DNA of 7,909 nucleotides from Anaerobacillus sp. (GTDB taxonomy: Bacteria; Bacillota; Bacilli; Bacillales; Anaerobacillaceae): the NCBI GenBank assembly GCA_007118195.1, contig SKSA01000315.1, forward strand, positions 1 to 7,909, given 5' to 3'. Positions 1 through 6,800 of the stretch are shown in pieces. How positions within the stretch are numbered: the first letter of the stretch is position 1; each line of letters opens with the position of its first letter. The translations under genes and the position numbers were made by a program. Under the pieces are notes generated by a model. The model was not told the origin of the DNA, did not search any database, and saw only the letters and a program-made list of their open reading frames with translations.

Positions 1-43
1 AAAAAAATCAATTAAAAAGGGCAGAGGATATCCCTCTTGCCCT
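1..43 (-). terminator. Rho-independent terminator after khpA
   Basis: Read on the minus strand, bases 43 to 18 form a hairpin. AGGGCA pairs with TGCCCT (six pairs), then one bulged base, then GAGG pairs with CCTC, with a five-base loop. A T-rich tail follows (TTTTAATTGATTTTTTT, bases 17 to 1). The khpA stop codon (44-42) lies partly inside the stem, so the terminator has no spacer from the gene. The plus-strand reading has no T-run after the hairpin, so it should act only on leftward transcription. It should end the smc-to-khpA cluster before the genes that usually follow in Bacillus (ylqD, rimM, trmD, rplS), which are outside the window. Confidence 0.88.
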
Positions 44-269
44 AAAGAATTTCTAAATTTATACGCTTTTTATGATTTGCGCCAGCTGCATACACAACCG
101 AGCGAATCGCTTTCGCAATTCGTCCTTGCTTGCCAATAACTTTTCCCATATCTGATGCATGGACGGATAGTTGTAAAGTCAAGGACTGCTCGTGTTCAAC
201 TTCTGTAACACGAACGTCTTCGGGATGATCGACAAGAGCTTTTGCAATGGTTTCGACTAACTCTTTCAT
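42..269 (-). CDS. khpA: KH-domain RNA-binding protein KhpA (YlqC family)
   Basis: This is a 75-residue protein consisting almost wholly of one KH RNA-binding domain. The nucleic-acid-binding GxxG loop is visible as GKVIGKQGR at residues 42-50, followed by the helix IAKAIRSVV. The N-terminus (KELVETIAKALVDHPEDV) is typical of the YlqC/KhpA family. Family knowledge: KhpA pairs with KhpB (Jag/EloR) to bind RNA in the cytoplasm, and in streptococci affects cell elongation and division. The start chosen is the ATG at 269, because the GGGG-rich ribosome site at 279-286 sits about nine bases upstream. The in-frame ATG at 278 abuts that site and would add only MIK. It lies 69 bases after rpsP, the usual Firmicutes neighbour, and probably shares its transcript. 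Confidence 0.9.
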   Translation of the reverse strand: MKELVETIAKALVDHPEDVRVTEVEHEQSLTLQLSVHASDMGKVIGKQGRIAKAIRSVVYAAGANHKKRINLEIL

Positions 270-338
270 TTTTATCATTCCCCTTACGAAAATTAGTAAG
301 AAGCCTACGTTTCTTAAATGTAAAGTACTAAGTACTAA

Positions 339-611
339 TTACTTTTCATTTTTTGCATTGTGTAACTTTTCCATTAAACCAGCGTTTGAGAAAAGGTTAC
401 GTACTGTGTCAGAAGGCTTAGCGCCATCAAGCATCCATTTTAAAGCTTTTTCTTCGTTAACCTTAAATTCAACTGGGTTAACTAGTGGGTTGTAAGTGCC
501 AATTTCCTCGATGAAGCGACCATCACGTGGTGCACGAGAGTTAGCAACTACTACACGGTAAAAAGGTGCTTTATTTGAACCCATACGTTTTAGACGAATT
601 TTTACTGCCAT
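339..611 (-). CDS. rpsP: 30S ribosomal protein S16
   Basis: S16 is a small-subunit protein that helps assemble the 5' and central domains of 16S rRNA. The 90-residue length is the normal Bacillus length. The family start [20 protein letters not shown] is clear, followed by [20 protein letters not shown] (to about residue 42) and a C-terminal [12 protein letters not shown] segment. The start is fixed by a strong GGAGGTG site at 620-626, eight bases before the ATG. It lies 240 bases after ffh, with a probable promoter of its own at 650-678, so its level can be set apart from the SRP genes. Nothing is missing or broken. Confidence 0.97.
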   Translation of the reverse strand: MAVKIRLKRMGSNKAPFYRVVVANSRAPRDGRFIEEIGTYNPLVNPVEFKVNEEKALKWMLDGAKPSDTVRNLFSNAGLMEKLHNAKNEK

Positions 612-649
612 TTGTGTTTCACCTCCAAATTTAATTCACACAATTAGGT

Positions 650-678
650 ATATTATCATAAAACTCACTAGTTGAAAA
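650..678 (-). promoter_or_regulatory. Probable SigA promoter of rpsP-khpA
   Basis: Read on the minus strand: a -35-like TTTTCA (678-673), a 17-base spacer, then TAATAT (655-650), preceded by TG one base upstream (an extended -10, TGATAATAT). This puts the transcription start near 643 and gives a leader of about 30 bases carrying the GGAGGTG site. The -35 matches consensus at four of six positions, so the call rests mainly on the extended -10 and the position. Confidence 0.5.
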
Positions 679-701
679 CTAGTAAAGTAAAAAAACTTTA
701 C
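667..701. repeat. Two overlapping perfect inverted repeats upstream of rpsP
   Basis: ACTAGTT at 667-673 pairs with AACTAGT at 677-683 around a three-base centre. GTAAAGT at 682-688 pairs with ACTTTAC at 695-701 around six bases. The two palindromes share bases 682-683. The first covers the -35 region proposed for rpsP. They could be an operator or a weak transcript hairpin; no T-run follows, so they are not canonical terminators. Confidence 0.5.
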
Positions 702-710
702 AAAAGAAAA

Positions 711-840
711 GCGAAAGTCCCGGTTAAGACCTGAAAAGCAAATGTTCTGTCCGAAAAAAATGCGCTTTTTCACTTTTTATCGGGCAGGTTATTTGACCTC
801 GAGGGTCTAGGGGCTTGACCTAGATATCACAAAATGTGAG
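711..840. other. GC-rich, possibly structured intergenic element between ffh and rpsP
   Basis: This block is about 45% GC by hand count (711-830), next to a 21% GC stretch at 641-710, and has no credible gene. Several helices can be drawn. 722-728 pairs with 814-820 (seven pairs, one wobble). 729-733 pairs with 785-789, continuing into 750-759 with 774-784. 795-798 pairs with 804-807. TCACA at 827-831 pairs with TGTGA at 835-839. An alternative hairpin, TCTAGG with CCTAGA around 807-824, competes with the long-range helix. TTGACCT occurs twice (793-799, 815-821). It could be the ffh 3' untranslated region with a noncanonical terminator, a structured RNA, or a dispersed repeat. I do not recognise it as a named RNA family, and the strand is undecided. 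Confidence 0.4.
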
Positions 841-851
841 AGCCTACTATT

Positions 852-2198
852 TTACATAAAAGGAAATTTAAATTTCCCCTTTTTCTTTCCTTTAGCCGTC
901 ATACCTGACATTTGCTTCATCATTTTTTTCATCTCATCAAATTGCTTAATTAATCGATTCACTTCTTGTATGGAAGTTCCGCTACCTTTAGCAATTCTCT
1001 TTCTACGACTTGCATTTAAAATGGTCGGGTTTTCTTTTTCGGCCTTCGTCATTGATCTCACTATAGCTTCAATGTGTCCAATTTGTTTTTCATCCACTTG
1101 AACATTTTTTAACCCCTTCATTTTGTTCGCGCCAGGCATCATTCCTAACAATTCATCAAGAGGTCCCATATTACGAACTTGCGCTAACTGTTCAAGGAAG
1201 TCATCAAAAGTGATATCAGCAGTTCGCATTTTTTTCTCAAGCTCACGTGCTTTTTCTTCATCAACAGTTGTTTGCGCTTTTTCAATTAAGGTTAAAACGT
1301 CACCCATACCTAGAATTCTTGACGCCATACGATCAGGATGGAACGGTTCTAATGCATCTAATTTCTCTCCCATACCCGCAAACTTAACTGGGGTATTAGT
1401 GACTGCTTTTACCGAGAGGGCTGCACCACCACGAGTATCACCATCAAGCTTTGTTAAAACAACACCAGTTATATCTAGTTGTTCATTAAAGCTTTCAGCT
1501 ACATTAACAGCATCTTGTCCTGTCATTGCGTCAACTACAAGTAAAATTTCATCAGGGTTTACTGCTTCCTTAATTTGTTGTAATTCTCCCATTAATGACT
1601 CATCAATATGCAGTCGACCTGCAGTATCAACAAGTACATAATCATGATGTTCTTCTTTTGCTTTTTCTATCGCTTGTTTGGCAATTTCTACTGGACTTAC
1701 TTGATCGCCTAATGAAAATACAGGCATGTCCAATTGACTTCCTAACGTTTCCAGCTGTTTAATCGCCGCTGGACGATAAATGTCAGCAGCTACAAGTAAC
1801 GGTTTACGATTATAGCTTTTTCGCAAATGATTTGCTAACTTTCCGGTAGTCGTCGTTTTACCAGCACCTTGAAGTCCTACCATCATTACAACTGTTGGTG
1901 GTTTTTTAGCAACAGCAATTTTACTTTGCTCGCCACCCATTAACTTTGTAAGTTCTTCGTTAACCACTTTAATGACTTGTTGTCCAGGTGTAAGACTCTT
2001 TAACACTTCTTGTCCTACCGCTCTCTCTTTAACACTCGCAATAAAGTCTTTTACAACTTTAAAGTTAACGTCAGCTTCTAGTAATGCTAAACGAACTTCT
2101 CGCATCATCGTTTTTACATCTGCTTCAGTAACCTTACCTTTTCCTTTAATTTTACTTAAAGTACTTTGTAAGCGTTCAGCTAAACCTTCAAATGCCAT
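852..2198 (-). CDS. ffh: Signal recognition particle protein Ffh (SRP54 GTPase)
   Basis: Ffh binds the SRP RNA and signal sequences emerging from ribosomes, then docks with FtsY at the membrane, where the two GTPases activate each other. At 448 residues it is close to the B. subtilis protein. The N domain spans about 1-95. The G domain follows with P-loop GLQGAGKTT (108-116), DIYRPAA (139-145), DTAGR (191-195) and TKLDG (249-253). The methionine-rich M domain (about 300-448) carries the SRP-RNA-binding SRRKRIAKGSG (397-407) and a tail with clustered methionines (MKKMMKQMSGM, 423-433). The ATG at 2198 has AGGAGG (2212-2207) eight bases upstream. That site overlaps the ylxM stop codon, so the two genes are probably translationally coupled. 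Confidence 0.98.
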   Translation of the reverse strand: MAFEGLAERLQSTLSKIKGKGKVTEADVKTMMREVRLALLEADVNFKVVKDFIASVKERAVGQEVLKSLTPGQQVIKVVNEELTKLMGGEQSKIAVAKKPPTVVMMVGLQGAGKTTTTGKLANHLRKSYNRKPLLVAADIYRPAAIKQLETLGSQLDMPVFSLGDQVSPVEIAKQAIEKAKEEHHDYVLVDTAGRLHIDESLMGELQQIKEAVNPDEILLVVDAMTGQDAVNVAESFNEQLDITGVVLTKLDGDTRGGAALSVKAVTNTPVKFAGMGEKLDALEPFHPDRMASRILGMGDVLTLIEKAQTTVDEEKARELEKKMRTADITFDDFLEQLAQVRNMGPLDELLGMMPGANKMKGLKNVQVDEKQIGHIEAIVRSMTKAEKENPTILNASRRKRIAKGSGTSIQEVNRLIKQFDEMKKMMKQMSGMTAKGKKKGKFKFPFM

Positions 2199-2210
2199 AT
2201 TTGTCGCCTC

Positions 2211-2540
2211 CTAGTCTAACCTCTCAAGAGAATCGACGATCAATAATATATTTTTAGTCGTTACGTCTTTCTCTATCGCCGTTTTTAATTTTTCAATAAG
2301 CTTCGTACGCTCTTGGAATTTAACGAAAAGTTTGAGCTTTCCTTCATATTCTTCAAGCATATTTTCTGTTCTTTTTATATTATCATAAACGGCTTGACGA
2401 CTAACTTCAAATTCTTCAGCAATCTCACCTAACGACCAATCGTCGAGGTAATACAACTCCATGTATTTTCGTTGCTTCGTAGTTAGTAAGCTTTGATAAA
2501 AATCAAAAAGATAATTCATTCTAAGCGTTTTTTCTAACAC
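2211..2540 (-). CDS. ylxM: YlxM family helix-turn-helix protein (UPF0122), SRP-associated
   Basis: This 109-residue protein starts with the family signature [19 protein letters not shown]. It has a sigma-factor-like helix-turn-helix at about 36-57 ([20 protein letters not shown]) and then a charged helical C-terminus. Family knowledge: YlxM is encoded next to ffh across Firmicutes, and streptococcal work links it to SRP function, modulating Ffh. The helix-turn-helix suggests nucleic-acid binding, possibly of the SRP RNA or DNA, but that is inference. The start is the GTG at 2540. A G-rich site (AGGGGGG, just upstream at about 2547-2553) is well placed for it, and the conserved residues begin directly after it; the ATG at 2519 would cut into them. 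Only 12 bases separate it from ffh, and a consensus promoter lies upstream. Confidence 0.92.
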   Translation of the reverse strand: MLEKTLRMNYLFDFYQSLLTTKQRKYMELYYLDDWSLGEIAEEFEVSRQAVYDNIKRTENMLEEYEGKLKLFVKFQERTKLIEKLKTAIEKDVTTKNILLIVDSLERLD

Positions 2541-2582
2541 GAAAACACCCCCCTGTTAAGTGAAATGCCTTTACAAGAATAT

Positions 2583-2611
2583 ATAATACACGACTTCAAA
2601 ATTAGTGTCAA
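2583..2611 (-). promoter_or_regulatory. SigA promoter of ylxM-ffh
   Basis: Read on the minus strand: a perfect -35 TTGACA (2611-2606), a 17-base spacer, and a -10 TATTAT (2588-2583) matching five of six consensus bases. An A-run (AAAAAAA, 2619-2613) just upstream resembles an UP element. The predicted start near 2576 lies about 36 bases before the ylxM GTG. This is the best promoter in the window. It should let ylxM and ffh be transcribed independently of smc and ftsY. Confidence 0.82.
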
Positions 2612-2620
2612 GTTTTTTTC

Positions 2621-2725
2621 TTAACAGTTATGAGTTTTGAGTTTTGAGTTTTGAGTTAAATGTTAGTAACGCTTCGAAAGCCTTAGCTAACACAACTCAA
2701 CACTCTTCACTCAAAACTCAACACT
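2621..2725. repeat. Heptamer-based imperfect palindrome, copy A (between ftsY and ylxM)
   Basis: The left arm (2629-2666) carries heptamers of AGTTTTG type (AGTTATG, then three perfect AGTTTTG, then AGTTAAA). The apex 2671-2681 is GCTT-CGA-AAGC. The right arm (2687-2725), read in reverse complement, gives AGTGTTG, AGTTTTG, AGTGAAG, AGTGTTG, AGTTGTG. The arms therefore pair over about 38 bases with interruptions. The left end begins TTAACAG (2621-2627). No T-run follows in the direction of the operon, so it is not a standard terminator. It shares the 16-mer TCTTCACTCAAAACTC (2704-2719) and the apical CGCTTCGAA with copy B beyond the other end of ftsY. It is probably a dispersed palindromic (REP- or MITE-like) element. 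Confidence 0.8.
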
Positions 2726-2728
2726 AAA

Positions 2729-3718
2729 TTACTCCGTTTCCGCTTCCTCCAACACTTCAGAAAATAACCCGTATACGAACTGTTCTGCGTCAAACTCTTG
2801 TAGGTCGTCGACTTTTTCTCCTAAGCCTACGAATTTGACTGGGATATCTAATTCATGGCGAATTGCTAGTACTATTCCACCTTTGGCTGTACCGTCAAGC
2901 TTTGTAAGAACAATTCCTGATACATCAGTGGCTTTTCCGAACGTTTTCGCCTGGTTCATCGCATTTTGGCCAGTAGTTGCATCTAAGACTAATAAAACTT
3001 CATGAGGAGCACCAGGGACCTCTCTCTCAATGACTCGTTTTACTTTTTCTAGTTCATTCATTAAGTTAACTTTATTTTGTAACCTACCTGCCGTATCACA
3101 CAAAAGAACATCAACACCACGAGATTTAGCTGCTTGAACAGCATCGAACATAACCGCAGCAGGATCAGAACCAGATTGCTGTTTAATTACATCAACACCA
3201 ACACGTTCTCCCCAAGCTTCAAGTTGCTCTATAGCTCCAGCTCGAAAAGTGTCACCAGCTGCAAGTAGTACAGATTTTCCTTCCTGTTTAAATTTATTTG
3301 CTAACTTACCGATCGTTGTCGTTTTACCTACACCGTTAACTCCTACGAACAAGATCACCGTCATTCCACTTTCTTGAACATTTACTTTCCCATCTTCTTC
3401 TGACTTTTGTAAGAGTTCAGCAAGCTTTTCAGAAATTACTGGTTGAAGTTCCTCAGAACTTTTAATATTGCGTGTTCTAGCAACATCTTTAAGTTCATCG
3501 ATAAGTTCCATCACTGTAACTACTCCAACATCAGCACTAATTAAAAGTTCTTCTAACTCTTCGAAAAACTCTTCATCTACACTTCGATAGTTTTTTACAA
3601 GATCATTCATCGCACCAACAAAACTGTCTCTCGTTTTCGATAAACCGTCTTTAAATTTCTCTGTTACTGTATCTGTTTGCTTCGTAATTTTTTCTTTAAG
3701 CTTTTTAAAAAAACTCAT
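2729..3718 (-). CDS. ftsY: SRP receptor GTPase FtsY
   Basis: FtsY is the membrane-associated receptor that docks the Ffh-ribosome complex at the Sec translocon. It has 329 residues, the B. subtilis length. It starts with a short basic, amphipathic stretch (MSFFKKLKEKI), which fits the membrane-binding segment of Gram-positive FtsY and replaces the long acidic A domain of E. coli. The N domain is about 30-110. The G domain shows GVNGVGKTT (126-134), GDTFRAGAIEQL (155-166), DTAGR (208-212), TKLDG (272-276) and GLGEKVDDL (298-306). The ATG at 3718 has AGGAGG (3729-3724 region) seven bases upstream. It sits downstream of smc as in other Bacillus, but is bracketed on both sides by heptamer palindromes. 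The gene is intact. Confidence 0.98.
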   Translation of the reverse strand: MSFFKKLKEKITKQTDTVTEKFKDGLSKTRDSFVGAMNDLVKNYRSVDEEFFEELEELLISADVGVVTVMELIDELKDVARTRNIKSSEELQPVISEKLAELLQKSEEDGKVNVQESGMTVILFVGVNGVGKTTTIGKLANKFKQEGKSVLLAAGDTFRAGAIEQLEAWGERVGVDVIKQQSGSDPAAVMFDAVQAAKSRGVDVLLCDTAGRLQNKVNLMNELEKVKRVIEREVPGAPHEVLLVLDATTGQNAMNQAKTFGKATDVSGIVLTKLDGTAKGGIVLAIRHELDIPVKFVGLGEKVDDLQEFDAEQFVYGLFSEVLEEAETE

Positions 3719-3740
3719 CTTTTATCCTCCTAAATATTAA

Positions 3741-3843
3741 AGTTTTGAGTTTTGAGTTTTGAGTTTTGAAAGCATCGCTTCGAAGTTTCGCTTTCATCAA
3801 CTCACCACTCAACAGTCTTCACTCAAAACTCTTATCTGTTAAC
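3741..3843. repeat. Heptamer-based imperfect palindrome, copy B (between smc and ftsY)
   Basis: Four perfect tandem AGTTTTG units fill 3741-3768. The apex follows: GAAAGC (3767-3772) pairs with GCTTTC (3790-3795) around a centre containing CGCTTCGAA. The right arm (3796-3833) reads in reverse complement as degenerate heptamers (AGTTTTG, AGTGAAG, ACTGTTG, AGTGGTG). It shares TCTTCACTCAAAACTC (3816-3831) with copy A, in the same orientation. The element fills most of the smc-ftsY spacer. It begins about 12 bases after the smc stop and ends about 12 bases before the ftsY ribosome site. In an smc-ftsY transcript it could form a long hairpin, but no T-run makes it a terminator. Confidence 0.8.
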
Positions 3844-3854
3844 TGAACTTCTAA

Positions 3855-6800
3855 CTAGGTTGTAATTAATTCTTTTGTTTCTTCTAATCTGACTGATACT
3901 AGCTTTGATACTCCCGATTCTTGCATTGTAACTCCATAAAGAACATCTGCTTCTTCCATCGTACCTTTTCTATGGGTAACGACGATGAATTGAGTTTCTT
4001 TACTAAAATCTTTTAAATAATTAGCAAAGCGACTAACATTTGCTTCATCGAGTGCTGCTTCTACCTCATCTAATACGCAAAATGGAACAGGCCTAACTTT
4101 TAATATAGCAAATAAAAGTGCAATAGCAGTTAGTGCACGCTCACCACCAGATAACAATCCTAAATGCTGAAGTTTTTTTCCGGGGGGTTGGGCCACTATA
4201 TCAACCCCTGTTTCTAAAATGTTTTCTGGATGATTAAGTTGAAGGTCAGCTTGTCCTCCACCAAAAAGCTCTTTAAATACATTTTGAAACTGACTTTTAA
4301 TTTGTAAAAATGTCGCTTCAAAGCGTGTCGACATTTCTTCATCCATTTCTTTAATTACACGATATAACGTCTCTTTTGCTTCCTGTAAATCTCTTTTTTG
4401 CTCATTTAAAAAAGAAAAACGTTCTGATACACGAGTATATTCTTCAATGGCTCCCAAATTTACCGTCCCTAGCTCATCAATCGCTAGTTTAATGAGCTTC
4501 ACTTTTTCTTTTGCCGCCTTTGCCTCAAGCGTTAACGGGTATTTTGCTTTAGCAGCCTCAAAACTAATCTCATAGTCACTAGAAAGCTTTTTTAGACGAT
4601 TTTCAAGTTCAACATCTAAACGTGTAACTTTGACTTCTTCTGTATGAAGATAATCGGCTAGCTGTTTTTGAGTGCGCTTTTTTTCCTTTAACTCTTTTTC
4701 TAAGTCGTCATGAGCCGTCTGTAAATCTATTCTCTCTTGCCGTCGTTCTTGTATCAGCTTAAATGTGAGATCTTTCTCATAGCGTTTTTTCTCTATGATT
4801 TCATCAAGAGATTCTTCTCCTGTTGTGTTAGTATTCATCTCCCTTTCTAATAACCAATATCCCTCCTCTGTTTCCTTCAAATCTATTTCTAATGTTGATA
4901 ACTCGCCTTTTAACGTTTGAACACGCTCTTGTTGATTATGATATTGTTCTTCCTCTTTTGCTACTTTAACCTTTAGATCGGTAATAAATTCATTGAGTGA
5001 TTGTTTTGATGTTTGTTGTGTTTTCTTTTTCTCAGTCAAAGTTTTCACTTCATTGTCTAGCTGTTCTTTTAACTGTTCTGTTTTAACTAAATTTTCATTA
5101 AGGTTCGTTATTTTCGTTTCTATTTCAGTAACTTCAACTTCAAAATTAGCTTTCTCTTTATCATATAAAGACAAACGTTCATTTAAATTATTAACTTCAA
5201 TTTCATATTCACGAAGACTTGCTTTCAACTCGCGCTCTTCATTTCTTAGCAGTTCTCCATTTTGTCGCAAGCTCTCTAATAAAGCCGCTTTAGACTGGCG
5301 TTCTTCTTTTAGTTCGTTGACTTTATGCTCCATCAACTCTGTTTGCTCTTCTATTTTTGCAAGCTTAGCTTTTAACTCGTCTAGCTCACGTTGTCGCCCT
5401 AAAAGCTGGGTCCCTTTTTGTTTTATACTACCACCACTCATCGAACCGCCAGGATTGACTACATCACCTTCCACAGTAACGATACGGTTCTTATATTGAA
5501 CAATTTTAGCTAATTCATTTGCGCCAACTAAATCTTTAGCTATAATGACATGTCCTAATAAATTAGAAATGACAGCTCGGTACTTCTCATCAAAATCAAT
5601 AAGTTCAGCTGCAGTTCCTATGAACGATGAATGTTTTTGAAGCCTTTGGCGATCGTATTGTGATAAATCTCTAGGTTTAATGACCGACAGCGGTAAAAAA
5701 GTTGCACGACCGTAACGGTGACTCTTTAAAAATTGAATCGCTTGCCTTCCATCCTCTTCAGTTCCGACAACCACATGTTGCATCGCACCACCTAAAGCTG
5801 TCTCAATCGCTAATTCTACATGTTGCGGGACATTAATAAGCTCAGCAATCGCTCCTGCTATCCCTTTTAACTTCCCTTCTCTCGCTTTTAAAATTTCTTT
5901 TACTCCTTGAAAAAAGCCAGAGAAATCTGCTTGCATCTCCTCTAACACATCTTTACGAGAGCGAATTTTTTGAACAAACCCGAAAGCCTCAAAAAGCTGC
6001 GCCTCCATTTGTTCAAACTTTTTTATTACATTTTCGAGTTCCTTACTAGTATTTTGAAACTTAAGAGCATACTCATCTAAAGATTGTTGCTTTTTTAAAA
6101 TCTTATCTTTTAATGTCTTTTCACTTTTTACTAAGGCGTCTCTTTGCTCTAATAAGGTCTTATTATTATTGTCTAGATGAATACTTTTTTGCTTTCTTTG
6201 GCCTAATTGTTCCTCTAAGTACCTTACTTCATTTCGAATCGACGCTTGTTCATTTAAAACCTCAATATAGTCTGCCTTCATTCTCTCGAGTTCCGTTTCA
6301 ATATCTTCTTCAAAAGAGGCAAGAACTTTTATTTCTTCACGTAATTGTTTACTTGTATCGTTAAGCTGATCTTTATACGTTTTAAGTTTTTCAGTTTCTA
6401 TCTTTACATTGTCTTCAAAGAAGGACTTCTTTCCTTTTAAATTTTCAATTTTTTCGACCAAATTAGCTTTTGTTTGGTCGTAATTTTTTTTTCTTTCTTT
6501 TAAAACTTCTTTTTGACCTTCGTTTTTCTCAAGTTGCTCACTTGTACGTAAAAGAACATCCTGAAGATCATTAATTGATTCGTCAATCGCTTGCACCTTT
6601 TCACGAAACTCATCTATTTTTACTTCTTCTACCTTTATTTGTGAAGAAACTTGCAATTGCTCATAAGAAAGTTGTTCTACTTTTTGCTGCTGCTCTTGCC
6701 AATGATTATGTAACTGTTCAATTTCGTAAGCTAATAATCCTACTTCAACTTTCTTTAGCTCTTCTTTCTTCTCAAGGTAATCTTTAGCCATAGAAGCCTG

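Noticed and set aside
42..278. khpA starting at ATG 278
   Set aside because: The G-rich ribosome site ends about one base before this ATG, too close for use. The ATG at 269 has normal spacing and fits the family start. The difference is three residues, so some doubt remains.
325..338. Tandem GTACTAA repeat between rpsP and khpA
   Set aside because: There are only two seven-base units in AT-rich sequence directly after the rpsP stop. This is easily chance and has no other support.
2621..2725. Copy A as a rho-independent terminator of ftsY
   Set aside because: After the hairpin the leftward transcript continues with an A-rich stretch and then a promoter, with no U-run.
3741..3768. Tandem AGTTTTG units as a CRISPR array
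   Set aside because: The repeat unit is 7 bases with no spacers and the whole forms a palindrome; there are no cas genes.
2621..3842. ftsY carried on a composite transposon
   Set aside because: No transposase is present. ftsY is in its ancestral place downstream of smc, and its length and motifs are those of the vertical housekeeping gene. The flanking repeats more likely inserted or expanded in the spacers.
4993..5499. Long plus-strand open frame within smc (and similar ones within ffh at 1123-1641 and 1972-2214)
   Set aside because: They lie antisense to intact, strongly conserved genes and give low-complexity serine-, phenylalanine- and leucine-rich products typical of antisense shadows. 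No ribosome site or family match supports them.
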